This document shows positions 16,089 through 22,430 of a stretch of DNA of 26,490 nucleotides, one piece after another. The stretch comes from a virus. The number at the start of each line of letters is the position of its first letter. Positions within the stretch are counted from its first letter, which is position 1. The position numbers and the translations under genes are program-made. The notes under the pieces were generated by a model that ran no database searches, was not told where the DNA came from, and saw only the letters and a list, made by a program, of their open reading frames with translations. Where the stretch lies: the IMG/VR virus record IMGVR_UViG_3300030117_000663, positions 1 to 26,490 of that record. One strand, given 5' to 3'.

Positions 16089-16643
16089 CTATTTTTCTAT
16101 TGTTTTTTCAATTGCTAATTCTAAGTCATCAGCAAATGCTTTTACTATTTTGTCTGTTTCTTTTTTTAATTCATCTGTAAATGGTTTGCTGAAAAATTGT
16201 GTTCTTTGCAAACCTCTTTGATATATTGCTCTTTGTATTAAGAATGCAACGCTTCTTATATTTTGAGCATTTTTTTCTATAAATTGTCCTTTTGCACCTC
16301 TTAATTTAATTGGTTTGTTTTTTATCCAATCTATTAATGGTTGTCTTGGTGGCATTTTTGCAGAAAATTTAAAAGGACTTCCTTGACCTCTCATTTTACC
16401 ACTACCTTTAAACCCCCCTGCACCTCTAACGCCTTCATCTACAAACGCCCAATAGTCATCTGCACGACCAAATTCAAATTCTAAAGTAACAGAAGAATCT
16501 GATGCTGTTACTAAATAATCAAAGTCTTTATAAAGTGTATTTTGTTTGGTTTGTTTCTTTTTCTTTTTTAATATAGACCTACCTTCACGAACAACATTGT
16601 TGCCCATTTTCTGCATTGCTTGTATGGTGTTTTTAAACTGCAT
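16089..16643 (-). CDS. HK97 gp10-like neck or tail-completion protein
   Basis: The 184-residue protein has the family's central signature: a DYWAFVDEGVRGAGG loop, then SPFKFSAKMPPRQPLIDWI, followed by a helix with AFLIQRAIYQRGLQRTQFF and PFTDELKKETDKIVKAF. Members of this HK97 gp10-like group act at the head-tail joint during tail completion. The N-terminus is basic (LKKKKKQTKQ). It follows the putative tail terminator directly (shared TAATG), as it often does in siphoviruses, and precedes the tail proteins. Confidence 0.82.
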   Translation of the reverse strand: MQFKNTIQAMQKMGNNVVREGRSILKKKKKQTKQNTLYKDFDYLVTASDSSVTLEFEFGRADDYWAFVDEGVRGAGGFKGSGKMRGQGSPFKFSAKMPPRQPLIDWIKNKPIKLRGAKGQFIEKNAQNIRSVAFLIQRAIYQRGLQRTQFFSKPFTDELKKETDKIVKAFADDLELAIEKTIEK

Positions 16644-17134
16644 TAGCTATTTGGATCGATTGGAACAATACAAAGATTGTTTTCGTTAGGCACTTCAATA
16701 GTTAAATTAGCAGACCAACCTGTCAAAGTGTTATCAAATCTAGCTGTAAAAGGTTCTGCATTAACAGGCAAACTCAAAACGACTTTATTGTCCACCCAAG
16801 AAGTAGAATAAAGATTTTGATGAAATTCATTAATAACGTCTTGAATAATGTTTAGCGTTGTTGAAAATGTATCTACACGACCAACTCTTTGTCTATTAGG
16901 TTCTTCACCAACTTCTTCATTAACCATATCCATAACATAGATAGAAAAGTTATAAGTTAAAACACCCTTGTCTACAACAACTGTTCCTGGTTCAGCATAT
17001 AAAATAATATAATCAGTCGCACCGAGTTTATTCAAATCTACTTCGTCTAATTGACCAGAATGAAAGCTATTGATTTGATAATGCTTGTCTGCAATTGTTT
17101 CTAAATATCCGACTACGTTTCTAAAACTTATCAT
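16643..17134 (-). CDS. Putative tail terminator protein
   Basis: The 163-residue protein is an alpha/beta protein with the pattern SFRNVVGYLETIADKHYQIN at its N-terminus, a beta hairpin (VLTYNFSIYVMDMV), a helix (TFSTTLNIIQDVINEFHQNL) and closing strands (GWSANLTIEVPNENNLC). This order of helix-strand-helix-strand matches tail terminators of the gpU or gp9/10 type that cap the tail tube. It lies directly before the gp10-like gene. Its start overlaps the -1 frame end of the upstream chaperone by 14 bases. Assignment rests on size, order and predicted layout. Confidence 0.6.
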   Translation of the reverse strand: MISFRNVVGYLETIADKHYQINSFHSGQLDEVDLNKLGATDYIILYAEPGTVVVDKGVLTYNFSIYVMDMVNEEVGEEPNRQRVGRVDTFSTTLNIIQDVINEFHQNLYSTSWVDNKVVLSLPVNAEPFTARFDNTLTGWSANLTIEVPNENNLCIVPIDPNS

Positions 17135-17363
17135 AGTTGCTTCTTTGTTTATTATTATGATCTTGAGTGTAAGCTAAATATGTTAGCATTTCCAAGATCG
17201 GTATTTTTGTAATTTTTTCTATGTCTAAAATGCTATTAGCTAAACTGTATAACACATTATACCAACCCCACTTGCTCTGCATACTTACGCCTTTTGTTGT
17301 TTCATTTCCTGTTTGCTCAAAAAGTTGTGCGAAGTCTTGACTAATTGTTCGCCTAAATTCAAA
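17121..17363 (-). CDS. -1 frame extension of the tail assembly chaperone
   Basis: This is the part read after a possible slip in the run of nine T at 17361-17369. Fused to the first 168 residues of the upstream frame it gives a 248-residue product. The joined sequence begins FEFRRTISQDFAQLFEQTGN and ends with a helical stretch (YNVLYSLANSILDIEKITK, ILEMLTYLAYTQDH). It may also be made alone: an ATG at 17280-17282, two bases past the upstream stop, gives a 53-residue protein. The two-frame layout recalls the lambda G and GT tail chaperones, where a minority of ribosomes shift to make the fusion that binds the tape measure. Confidence 0.6.
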   Translation of the reverse strand, partial: FEFRRTISQDFAQLFEQTGNETTKGVSMQSKWGWYNVLYSLANSILDIEKITKIPILEMLTYLAYTQDHNNKQRSNYDKF

Positions 17364-17866
17364 AAAAAACCTAACGAACTTAACGCTATATCCATTGGGC
17401 AATCCTTAAATAATTCTTCTTTAAATTCATCAGGATTGTAGCTTTCAATAGTATATCTTTCGTTTCTTTCAAATGTTACTTTTCTATATAATATTGACAT
17501 TATTATGTGTAAATTCTCAATAGGCTTTTTACAATAGGTTTCAAGGTCTATGTATTCTCCTGTTGTAATTCCAGACAGATTAGGACAAAAGCCGTATTTT
17601 TCTTTTTTGAACATAAATGTCTTTCTAAAATTTTCTTTGTCTGGTTCTGTGTCAATCATTTTTTTTATTATGCTCATTATTTCTAACAAGTCTTTGTAAG
17701 CCATTTTTTTAACTACAAAAGGACTAACATTGCATAACAACGCTAGACTCTTTATAACTTTGTTTTTCTCACTTCCTTTGCCTTCTTGTATTTCTACATA
17801 TTTTTGATAGGTTTCTATAGTTATGTCTGACCACCTATCTGGAATAGTTAATTTAACTTCTTTCAT
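17285..17866 (-). CDS. Tail assembly chaperone candidate, zero-frame product
   Basis: The 193-residue protein begins MKEVKLTIPDRWSDITIETY, a start shared by a family of Bacteroidota phage proteins, with a helical body (VIKSLALLCNVSPFVVKKM, LLEIMSIIKKMID), a small beta patch (RKTFMFKKEKYGFCPNLSGI) and GEYIDLETYCKKPIENLHIIM. The stop at 17285 lies beyond a 9-T run from which a -1 slip opens a second frame. The combination of a 150-200-residue helical protein, overlapping -1 frame and position before tail genes fits a lambda-G-like chaperone that keeps the tape measure soluble. It follows TerL by 32 bases and carries the 11-base element upstream. Confidence 0.68.
   Translation of the reverse strand: MKEVKLTIPDRWSDITIETYQKYVEIQEGKGSEKNKVIKSLALLCNVSPFVVKKMAYKDLLEIMSIIKKMIDTEPDKENFRKTFMFKKEKYGFCPNLSGITTGEYIDLETYCKKPIENLHIIMSILYRKVTFERNERYTIESYNPDEFKEELFKDCPMDIALSSLGFFLNLGEQLVKTSHNFLSKQEMKQQKA
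17361..17371 (-). other. Probable -1 ribosomal frameshift site
   Basis: On the minus strand the zero-frame codons are GGT TTT TTT TTG, giving a T_TTT_TTT slippery heptamer within a run of nine T. A slip back by one base keeps perfect pairing in both sites and enters the open frame that ends at 17121. Ten bases downstream a short stem, GCGAA/TTCGC (17352-17348 with 17333-17329), could slow the ribosome. Confidence 0.6.
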
Positions 17867-17871
17867 TACTA

Positions 17872-17882
17872 ATAAATATAAA
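17872..17882 (-). promoter_or_regulatory. Upstream element TTTATATTTAT of the chaperone gene
   Basis: The exact 11-base string lies five bases before the ATG at 17866 in the gap after TerL. It is the first of four such elements met in the direction of late transcription. Confidence 0.5.
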
Positions 17883-17898
17883 TTGTTATTATTTGTCT

Positions 17899-19074
17899 TT
17901 ACGATATATAATACTTACCAGAATAAGACACCATTAGCTTATTTAATGCAACATATCTAACTGCATCAACTGCATGATTAAAAGCATCTATTGGCTTGTT
18001 TGTTATTTCGTTATTCTTGTTTTTAATCCACTTATAATTCCTAAATTCTTTAATTGCATTGATACTTCTTTTAGTGATATTTATTTTATGTCTTTTTAAA
18101 ACATCAATACCAATACGAATAGAATCTGCACCCTTTTTTGCAGGTTTGATATTTATTCCACCCATTCTAAAAATTTCCTCTATTGATTTAGGTTCTGCAC
18201 TATCTGCATATATTTCAATACTTCTGTCTATTCCTAAGTCTTTAATCTTATGTGCTATGTCTTGATTAGTCAAACCCTTTTCATAAATCAGTTCATCAAT
18301 ATACAAATCTAAATCGTGTTTATATACTTTCACTAAACTTGTAGGATCAGCAGAGAACCCAAAGTCTAATCCCAATGCTATTTCTGATGCGTTTTCTGGA
18401 ATGCTATCAATTATATTAAATGAAGGGAAAATGGTTTCGGTAGCGACCCCTCGTTTACCTTCACCAAAAACCCTCCATAAGTTTTCATCTACTTCTTGTA
18501 GTCTTTCAATTTCTGATACTGTTGTTTTATCTAAGAACGGATTGTCCTTATATGTTGATATATGAAAATCTACGTCATCTCTATTTGCATCAATTATTTG
18601 TGTGTATAACCAATGATATTCGTCAGACGGATTAAAGTCAATTATTATTTTAAATGTAGTTCTTAATGCAAGTTGTGTATATTCTTCAAATCCAAATTCA
18701 TTGCATTCGTTAAGAAATAGAATGTCACGTTTACGCCCTCTAACCCTCGCAGGTTGGTCAACGCTTATAAACTCAAAGTAATTGCCGTAGAGTGTATATA
18801 GACTGCTTGATTTATTGTGTAGCTTTTCGTCATATAGATTTTCTTTTTTTATAATATCAAAAAAATCTCGCATTGCCGTCCCCCTTAATGCAGGAAATGT
18901 TTTTCTAGCTATTGTGATATAAAGTCCTTTGCCCTTATTCTTATAAGCAAACTCAATCAATGCAAGTAGAATAGAATATGTTTTTCCTGATCTTGTCCCA
19001 CCTTGTAAAACGCATAATCTTTTTTTAGATTGTTTTAAATCATAATATGGCTTAGCTTGTTTCTTCATCTTCAT
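17899..19074 (-). CDS. terL: Terminase large subunit
   Basis: The 391-residue packaging motor has an N-terminal ATPase and a C-terminal nuclease. Walker A is QGGTRSGKT (24-32), Walker B with the catalytic Glu is DILFLNE (117-123), and a coupling-type motif IIIDFNPSDEYHW follows (144-156). The RNase H-like nuclease is marked by GLDFGFSADPTSL (acidic residue Asp237), YADSAEPKSI (Asp291) and AFNHAVDAVRY (Asp370). Domain order and length are normal for PBSX-like large terminases. The start ATG at 19074 overlaps the small subunit gene by 23 bases; a second ATG six bases later is equally possible. It pumps DNA into the prohead through the portal. Confidence 0.96.
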   Translation of the reverse strand: MKMKKQAKPYYDLKQSKKRLCVLQGGTRSGKTYSILLALIEFAYKNKGKGLYITIARKTFPALRGTAMRDFFDIIKKENLYDEKLHNKSSSLYTLYGNYFEFISVDQPARVRGRKRDILFLNECNEFGFEEYTQLALRTTFKIIIDFNPSDEYHWLYTQIIDANRDDVDFHISTYKDNPFLDKTTVSEIERLQEVDENLWRVFGEGKRGVATETIFPSFNIIDSIPENASEIALGLDFGFSADPTSLVKVYKHDLDLYIDELIYEKGLTNQDIAHKIKDLGIDRSIEIYADSAEPKSIEEIFRMGGINIKPAKKGADSIRIGIDVLKRHKINITKRSINAIKEFRNYKWIKNKNNEITNKPIDAFNHAVDAVRYVALNKLMVSYSGKYYIS

Positions 19075-19378
19075 TGATCCAAGAAGGTGGCGTTGCACTT
19101 ACATTAACATTTTGATCTGGTAAACCCTCTATCCTGTCTAGTATTTCTTTTATAGCTTTTAGCTTTTCATTGTTATTGCTATCCTTATGGAACGCTATTT
19201 GTATTAACATCTTTGCTATTGGCGAACCAAAATCACCTTCACCACCCATGTTTGTATCTTGCACAGATAATAATTCTTTTAATACTGTAGCTACATTTCT
19301 CCTGCCTTTTGGTCTACCATTTTTTTTTGGTTGATTAGTAGAACTGAACTGTGTTGCTTTGTTTGGAAATTTATTCAT
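19052..19378 (-). CDS. terS: Terminase small subunit
   Basis: The 108-residue protein begins with the motif SSTNQPKKNGRPKGRRN, typical of DUF5681-like small terminase subunits, followed by a helical body (ATVLKELLSVQD, SPIAKMLIQIAFHKDSNN, EKLKAIKEILDRIEGLPDQ) and an acidic C-terminal tail that ends inside the large subunit start. It should recognise phage DNA and present it to TerL. The basic N-terminus probably contacts DNA. Position and overlap with TerL make the call firm. Confidence 0.88.
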   Translation of the reverse strand: MNKFPNKATQFSSTNQPKKNGRPKGRRNVATVLKELLSVQDTNMGGEGDFGSPIAKMLIQIAFHKDSNNNEKLKAIKEILDRIEGLPDQNVNVSATPPSWINEDEETS

Positions 19379-19397
19379 TGATTCCGTTTTTATACCG

Positions 19398-19898
19398 TTA
19401 TAGCTTTATTTTTGCTTTAAAGCCTCTTTCATCTAATTCTTTATAAATTGCATTAGCTTTGCTTATATCGTCTTCTGTGATTGTAATAATATAATTATCA
19501 TTTGAAGGTTGTTCTTCAATATCTATTTTATCTATATTAAGTCCTAATTCTATTTCTTTAAAACCCCAATCTTTTAGTTCTTCTATTTCAAATTCATTTG
19601 CTAATATATCTAAATCAAATTCACCACCACTTTTATTGAGTCTTATATTTAATTCTCTTTCTTCTTCTTTTGTTAAGTCTAATACAACACAATCTATTTC
19701 TGTATGCTTTAAGTCTTTGCAAACTTTCAATCTTTGATGACCACCAATAACTGTCATGTCCTTATTGATAATAATAGGATCAACTAAATCAAACTTTTTA
19801 ATGCTTTCTTTTAAATCCTTATATTGCTTTGTGTTTATCTGTCTTGGATTGTAACTTGCAGGTTGTAATTTATTTATCTCTATCTTTTCTATTTTCAT
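19398..19898 (-). CDS. ParB-like nuclease domain protein
   Basis: The 166-residue protein has the ParB/sulfiredoxin N-terminal fold: IEINKLQPASYNPRQ, then YKDLKESIKKFDLVDPIIIN, then the nucleotide-binding GGHQRLKV (about 52-59), then ELNIRLNKSGGEFDLDIL. It lacks an obvious HTH half, so it is not a plasmid-type partition protein. Proteins like this are common beside phage terminase genes, where a role in DNA ends, regulation or methylase-linked functions has been proposed. The gene starts 29 bases inside the HNH gene and ends 19 bases before TerS, so it belongs to the packaging block. Confidence 0.85.
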   Translation of the reverse strand: MKIEKIEINKLQPASYNPRQINTKQYKDLKESIKKFDLVDPIIINKDMTVIGGHQRLKVCKDLKHTEIDCVVLDLTKEEERELNIRLNKSGGEFDLDILANEFEIEELKDWGFKEIELGLNIDKIDIEEQPSNDNYIITITEDDISKANAIYKELDERGFKAKIKL

Positions 19899-20157
19899 AT
19901 TGCTTTAATCTTTTTTCTAATTCTATTAAACTATAAATTTGAACGCATACATTTTCTAAATGTTTTATTTTGCAATACATATTGAAACATCTGTCTGATT
20001 CTGCTTTTATATGACAATCACGACAAACACCGATTAAATTTTCAATAAAATCATTTTTTGTTTTATTTCTTTTTTCTATATGGTGGATGTCAACTGCAAC
20101 ATCTTCACACATTTCGCACAGTATGGTCGAGCTTTCGTCATAACCAAAAAAGTTCAT
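19870..20157 (-). CDS. HNH endonuclease
   Basis: From the ATG at 20155-20157 the product is 95 residues. Upstream the frame opens only with a TTG that overlaps the preceding gene. The HNH core is clear: a CEMC zinc knuckle, then DIHHIEKR with the catalytic His pair, then NLIGVCRDCH giving the Asn and the second CxxC. The C-terminus is a helical basic tail. Such single-domain HNH proteins beside terminases often assist cos cleavage or DNA packaging (as HK97 gp74 does), which is the most likely role. A homing function is less likely, since the domain is minimal and sits in the packaging operon. Confidence 0.86.
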   Translation of the reverse strand: MNFFGYDESSTILCEMCEDVAVDIHHIEKRNKTKNDFIENLIGVCRDCHIKAESDRCFNMYCKIKHLENVCVQIYSLIELEKRLKQYENRKDRDK

Positions 20158-20164
20158 ATATACT

Positions 20165-20320
20165 TTAGTATGATTCTGCAACTTCCTTTTTTCTTCTTTT
20201 AATTTTAAAATCGTCTGTTGGACTTGCAACCACAAACTTACCTTTGCAGAAATAACAACAATTATCTTGCATTAGAGTCATCCTAACGCATCTACAACAG
20301 AATCTAAATATCTGACTCAT
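20165..20320 (-). CDS. 51-residue zinc-finger mini-protein
   Basis: The frame opens at an ATG (20318-20320) that overlaps the upstream stop by 17 bases and closes 7 bases before the HNH start. The product carries two cysteine groups, FCCRCVRM near residue 8 and CCYFCKGK near residue 21, and a basic tail (DFKIKRRKKEVAESY). The spacing CxxC-x10-CxxC suggests one zinc ribbon. Its place between a Cys-containing protein and HNH suggests nucleic-acid binding in packaging or regulation, but no family is known to me. Overlaps at both ends support translation. Confidence 0.68.
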   Translation of the reverse strand: MSQIFRFCCRCVRMTLMQDNCCYFCKGKFVVASPTDDFKIKRRKKEVAESY

Positions 20321-20690
20321 TATTTTCTAATTTACAACTATTTACATAAACTTTAGCTAATTGCGCAACAGTTTGCTTAACGCAACTACCACAACTGCTT
20401 GGTTTTTTATTAGCATTAAATACTTTATTATATAACTTTACTAATGTTGCTTGATCCTGTCCACTTATTCTATCTCCAATTCTAGGAAGCACAGATTCAT
20501 ATATTGACATTTCATCGTCTGTAAATTGTCTAACCTTTGCATATGGAAACATTTTATTCAATGCTTCTTTTCTCTCACTACATTTACAGTCAATTCCTGT
20601 GACTTCGCTAATTTTATCAACAACCTTTTTTATGCCTGTAGCTTTTGTTATGCGTTCAATTGAATCGCCTAAACCTTTACTTTTTGTCAT
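20304..20690 (-). CDS. Conserved phage protein with CxC and CxxC motifs
   Basis: The 128-residue product matches a type I know only as a hypothetical in Bacteroidota phages: TKSKGLGDSIERITKATGIK at the N-terminus, then DCKCSERKEALNKMFPY, a helical middle and KKPSSCGSCVKQTVAQLAKVY at the C-terminus. The CKC and CGSC pairs may bind one zinc ion. It lies upstream of the Zn mini-protein and HNH, with its start 14 bases inside the previous gene. A role in packaging or late gene control is inference only. Confidence 0.75.
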   Translation of the reverse strand: MTKSKGLGDSIERITKATGIKKVVDKISEVTGIDCKCSERKEALNKMFPYAKVRQFTDDEMSIYESVLPRIGDRISGQDQATLVKLYNKVFNANKKPSSCGSCVKQTVAQLAKVYVNSCKLENNESDI

Positions 20691-20916
20691 CTTTTATTGA
20701 ATTTAAAAATTTATCTCTTATTGTATCGTCATCTATTTTTTCTAATACCTTATGAATTGTAAAATTAACAGCTTCGTTAATCTTTATATCAAAACCTTCT
20801 TTTGTTCCTAGAACATAGGTTTTCCCTTTTTCATCGCTAAATGATACCATATTATATTTTTTAATCATATCAGTATCAGCTTTTTTTATTGCTCTTATTA
20901 TTCTGCTTTTTTTCAT
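20677..20916 (-). CDS. Unknown 79-residue protein
   Basis: The ATG at 20914-20916 is chosen because it makes an ATGA overlap with the tiny membrane protein before it. The product has a basic N-terminus (MKKSRIIRAIKKADTDMIKK), a beta pair (YNMVSFSDEKGKTYVLGTKE) and a helical acidic end (AVNFTIHKVLEKIDDD, FLNSIKDDKK). No catalytic or metal motif is visible. It could be a small regulator or DNA-binding protein; no family recognised. Confidence 0.68.
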   Translation of the reverse strand: MKKSRIIRAIKKADTDMIKKYNMVSFSDEKGKTYVLGTKEGFDIKINEAVNFTIHKVLEKIDDDTIRDKFLNSIKDDKK

Positions 20917-21008
20917 ATTATTGCTATAGATAAAAGTCCTAGACAAAACAAAGTTACTAATGCAACAATTACATTTGCAATTATTTCTTCTTCTTGATCG
21001 TTAAACAT
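20913..21008 (-). CDS. 31-residue single-span membrane protein
   Basis: This tiny frame starts eight bases inside the sigma-like gene and ends in an ATGA overlap with the next gene, filling an otherwise bare gap. The product is an acidic N-terminus (MFNDQEEEIIAN) plus one hydrophobic helix (VIVALVTLFCLGLLSIAII), a normal single-span layout. Overlap at both ends, a clean membrane helix and absence of any other use for the gap argue for a real gene. Function is open: superinfection exclusion and membrane modulation are possible for such peptides. Confidence 0.62.
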   Translation of the reverse strand: MFNDQEEEIIANVIVALVTLFCLGLLSIAII

Positions 21009-21516
21009 TTTCTTTTTCTTTAATTAAATACTTCTTGACATTATTAATAGCTTTAAATAGTGTGTTTCTATTTATCTTAGTTGCTTTAGCCATACTATTC
21101 AAACTATGTTCTTCTAAATAATAAACCTTAAAAACCTGCGAATCAAACCAATAACAGTCTTTAAGTTTTTCTTCAATCCAATCTAATCTTTCTTCTATTT
21201 TATTTTTATCTTTTATAGTGTATTCTGTATTGTCTGCTGTTATGCTTTCTATTGTGGTGGTGGTGTGATATTCATAATACTTATTGTATTTGTAATAATA
21301 ACGACTTGTTTTAGAGTGGTATTGATTAAGCATTACTCGTGCAATATAAAATGTTAGCTGATTTTTTTTTATAATTTCATCTATTCTTTCTTGATCGCAT
21401 TTGTATAATTCTTCAATAACAAAACTTAATAAATCGTCTTTTCCTTTTTTACCTGCTATATTGAAAGCCATGTCTTTCAGTTTATCATAGTTTTCAATTA
21501 GGTATTTATCTAACAT
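21001..21516 (-). CDS. Sigma-70-like HTH protein, likely late regulator
   Basis: The 171-residue protein has a helical N-terminal half (LDKYLIENYDKLKDMAFNIA, DDLLSFVIEELYKCDQ, FYIARVMLNQYHS) like a sigma region 2 core, a Tyr/Thr linker, and a C-terminal HTH (WIEEKLKDCYWFDSQVFKVY; HSLNSMAKATKINRNTLFKA; VKKYL) like sigma region 4. Similar proteins are common in Bacteroidota phages and are usually annotated as sigma-factor-like. The position before packaging and structural genes suits a switch to late transcription. Whether it binds core polymerase cannot be seen; a plain HTH DNA-binding protein is the alternative. Confidence 0.68.
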   Translation of the reverse strand: MLDKYLIENYDKLKDMAFNIAGKKGKDDLLSFVIEELYKCDQERIDEIIKKNQLTFYIARVMLNQYHSKTSRYYYKYNKYYEYHTTTTIESITADNTEYTIKDKNKIEERLDWIEEKLKDCYWFDSQVFKVYYLEEHSLNSMAKATKINRNTLFKAINNVKKYLIKEKENV

Positions 21517-21791
21517 ATCTTTATTATAGAAGGTATATTTGCCTGTTTCATTAAATTATATTCTACATCAGTTATTGTGCTTTTTTCTATCTCCATTATA
21601 TTGTCAAATCTACTGTGTAGTTTTTTATAAATATAATTTATTACGTTATTATCTTTTTTTAAATCTCGTAAAATAAAAGTAAGTTCTGCACCGCTATCAA
21701 ATAAAATTATCCACAAGTAGTTGTTTATATCAACATAATCGTCATATAATCTATCCTTCCGTGAATTAAAAAATGTTCTTTTAACTTTCAT
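21510..21791 (-). CDS. Unknown 93-residue protein
   Basis: The product has a basic N-terminus (MKVKRTFFNSRKDRLYDDY), a hydrophobic beta stretch (NNYLWIILFDSGAELTFILR) that is too short and polar for a confident membrane span, and a helical C-terminal half (VINYIYKKLHSRFDNIMEIE). The start overlaps the preceding stop by four bases (ATGA) and the stop overlaps the sigma-like start by seven. It lies among early-to-middle genes. No family recognised. Confidence 0.7.
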   Translation of the reverse strand: MKVKRTFFNSRKDRLYDDYVDINNYLWIILFDSGAELTFILRDLKKDNNVINYIYKKLHSRFDNIMEIEKSTITDVEYNLMKQANIPSIIKIC

Positions 21792-21964
21792 TTATCAAAA
21801 GGATATATTTTGTTTTTCCACTTTTCCATTGTGTCCATATAAAAATCAGTTTTATTTTCTGCTTCATTTGCTATTTCAGTATAGTTTTCTAAAATATAAT
21901 TTGCAAAATACATTAACCATTCATAGTGTTCTTCTTTGTTTCTTGTATAGTCTTTTCCTTTCAT
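21788..21964 (-). CDS. 58-residue unknown soluble protein
   Basis: The frame is bounded by ATGA overlaps at both ends (with the nuclease gene and with the next gene), the usual coupling in this operon. The product is helical and aromatic-rich: MKGKDYTRNKEEHYEWLMYF, then ANYILENYTEIANEAENK, then FYMDTMEKWKNKIYPFDK. No metal site, HTH or membrane span is visible. Function unknown. Confidence 0.68.
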   Translation of the reverse strand: MKGKDYTRNKEEHYEWLMYFANYILENYTEIANEAENKTDFYMDTMEKWKNKIYPFDK

Positions 21965-22317
21965 CTTATTTTACCTTCTAAATAACGATTAATTACTTCT
22001 AATGCTTCATCTATTCCTGTGCAAATTTCTGCATAATACCCTCTTTCTCTTAATTGATCTCTCCAATATCTTTGTTCATTAGTTGCTTTATTATATCCAA
22101 CTTTTAATTCTATTGCACAACCTGCATATAGTTTTTTGTCTATTTTTGAAATTTCATAGATAAACAAATCTGGAAATCCTTTTTTATATCCACTTTTTTT
22201 TGCTTTGATTCGTTGACTCATATGCACCTGATACTGTCCACCCATTGAGCCACAGTATAAAACATTCTGTAAGTCTAAGTATTTACAAACTGCTTTTTGT
22301 AATTCGTATTCTTTCAT
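21961..22317 (-). CDS. VRR-NUC domain nuclease
   Basis: The 118-residue protein is a single VRR-NUC domain, a PD-(D/E)xK-type nuclease related to Holliday junction resolvases. Key parts are GSMGGQYQVHMSQ (23-35), GYKKGFPDLFI (43-53, catalytic Asp50), CAIELKVGYNKATNEQ (67-82, catalytic Glu70 and Lys72) and GYYAEICTGIDEALEVI. It probably resolves branched intermediates made during replication and recombination so that concatemers can be packaged. It sits after the replication gene with a tiny membrane gene between. Confidence 0.9.
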   Translation of the reverse strand: MKEYELQKAVCKYLDLQNVLYCGSMGGQYQVHMSQRIKAKKSGYKKGFPDLFIYEISKIDKKLYAGCAIELKVGYNKATNEQRYWRDQLRERGYYAEICTGIDEALEVINRYLEGKIR

Positions 22318-22430
22318 CTGTAAAATTTATATATTAAATATGATACTATTGGCGTTGTCATTATGATTGTAAATATGTTAATATGAGGTTCACCACAAAA
22401 ACCAAATAAATGTTTTATTATTTCAATCAT
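22314..22430 (-). CDS. 38-residue single-span membrane protein
   Basis: The ATG (22428-22430) overlaps the replication gene stop as ATGA, and its own stop overlaps the nuclease ATG in the same way. The product has a short amphipathic start (MIEIIKHLFGFCGEP), then one hydrophobic segment (INIFTIIMTTPIVSYLIY) and a basic end (KFYR). Being locked between two early genes by 4-base overlaps on both sides is strong evidence for translation. Function unknown; membrane anchoring of replication or superinfection exclusion can be imagined. Confidence 0.68.
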   Translation of the reverse strand: MIEIIKHLFGFCGEPHINIFTIIMTTPIVSYLIYKFYR

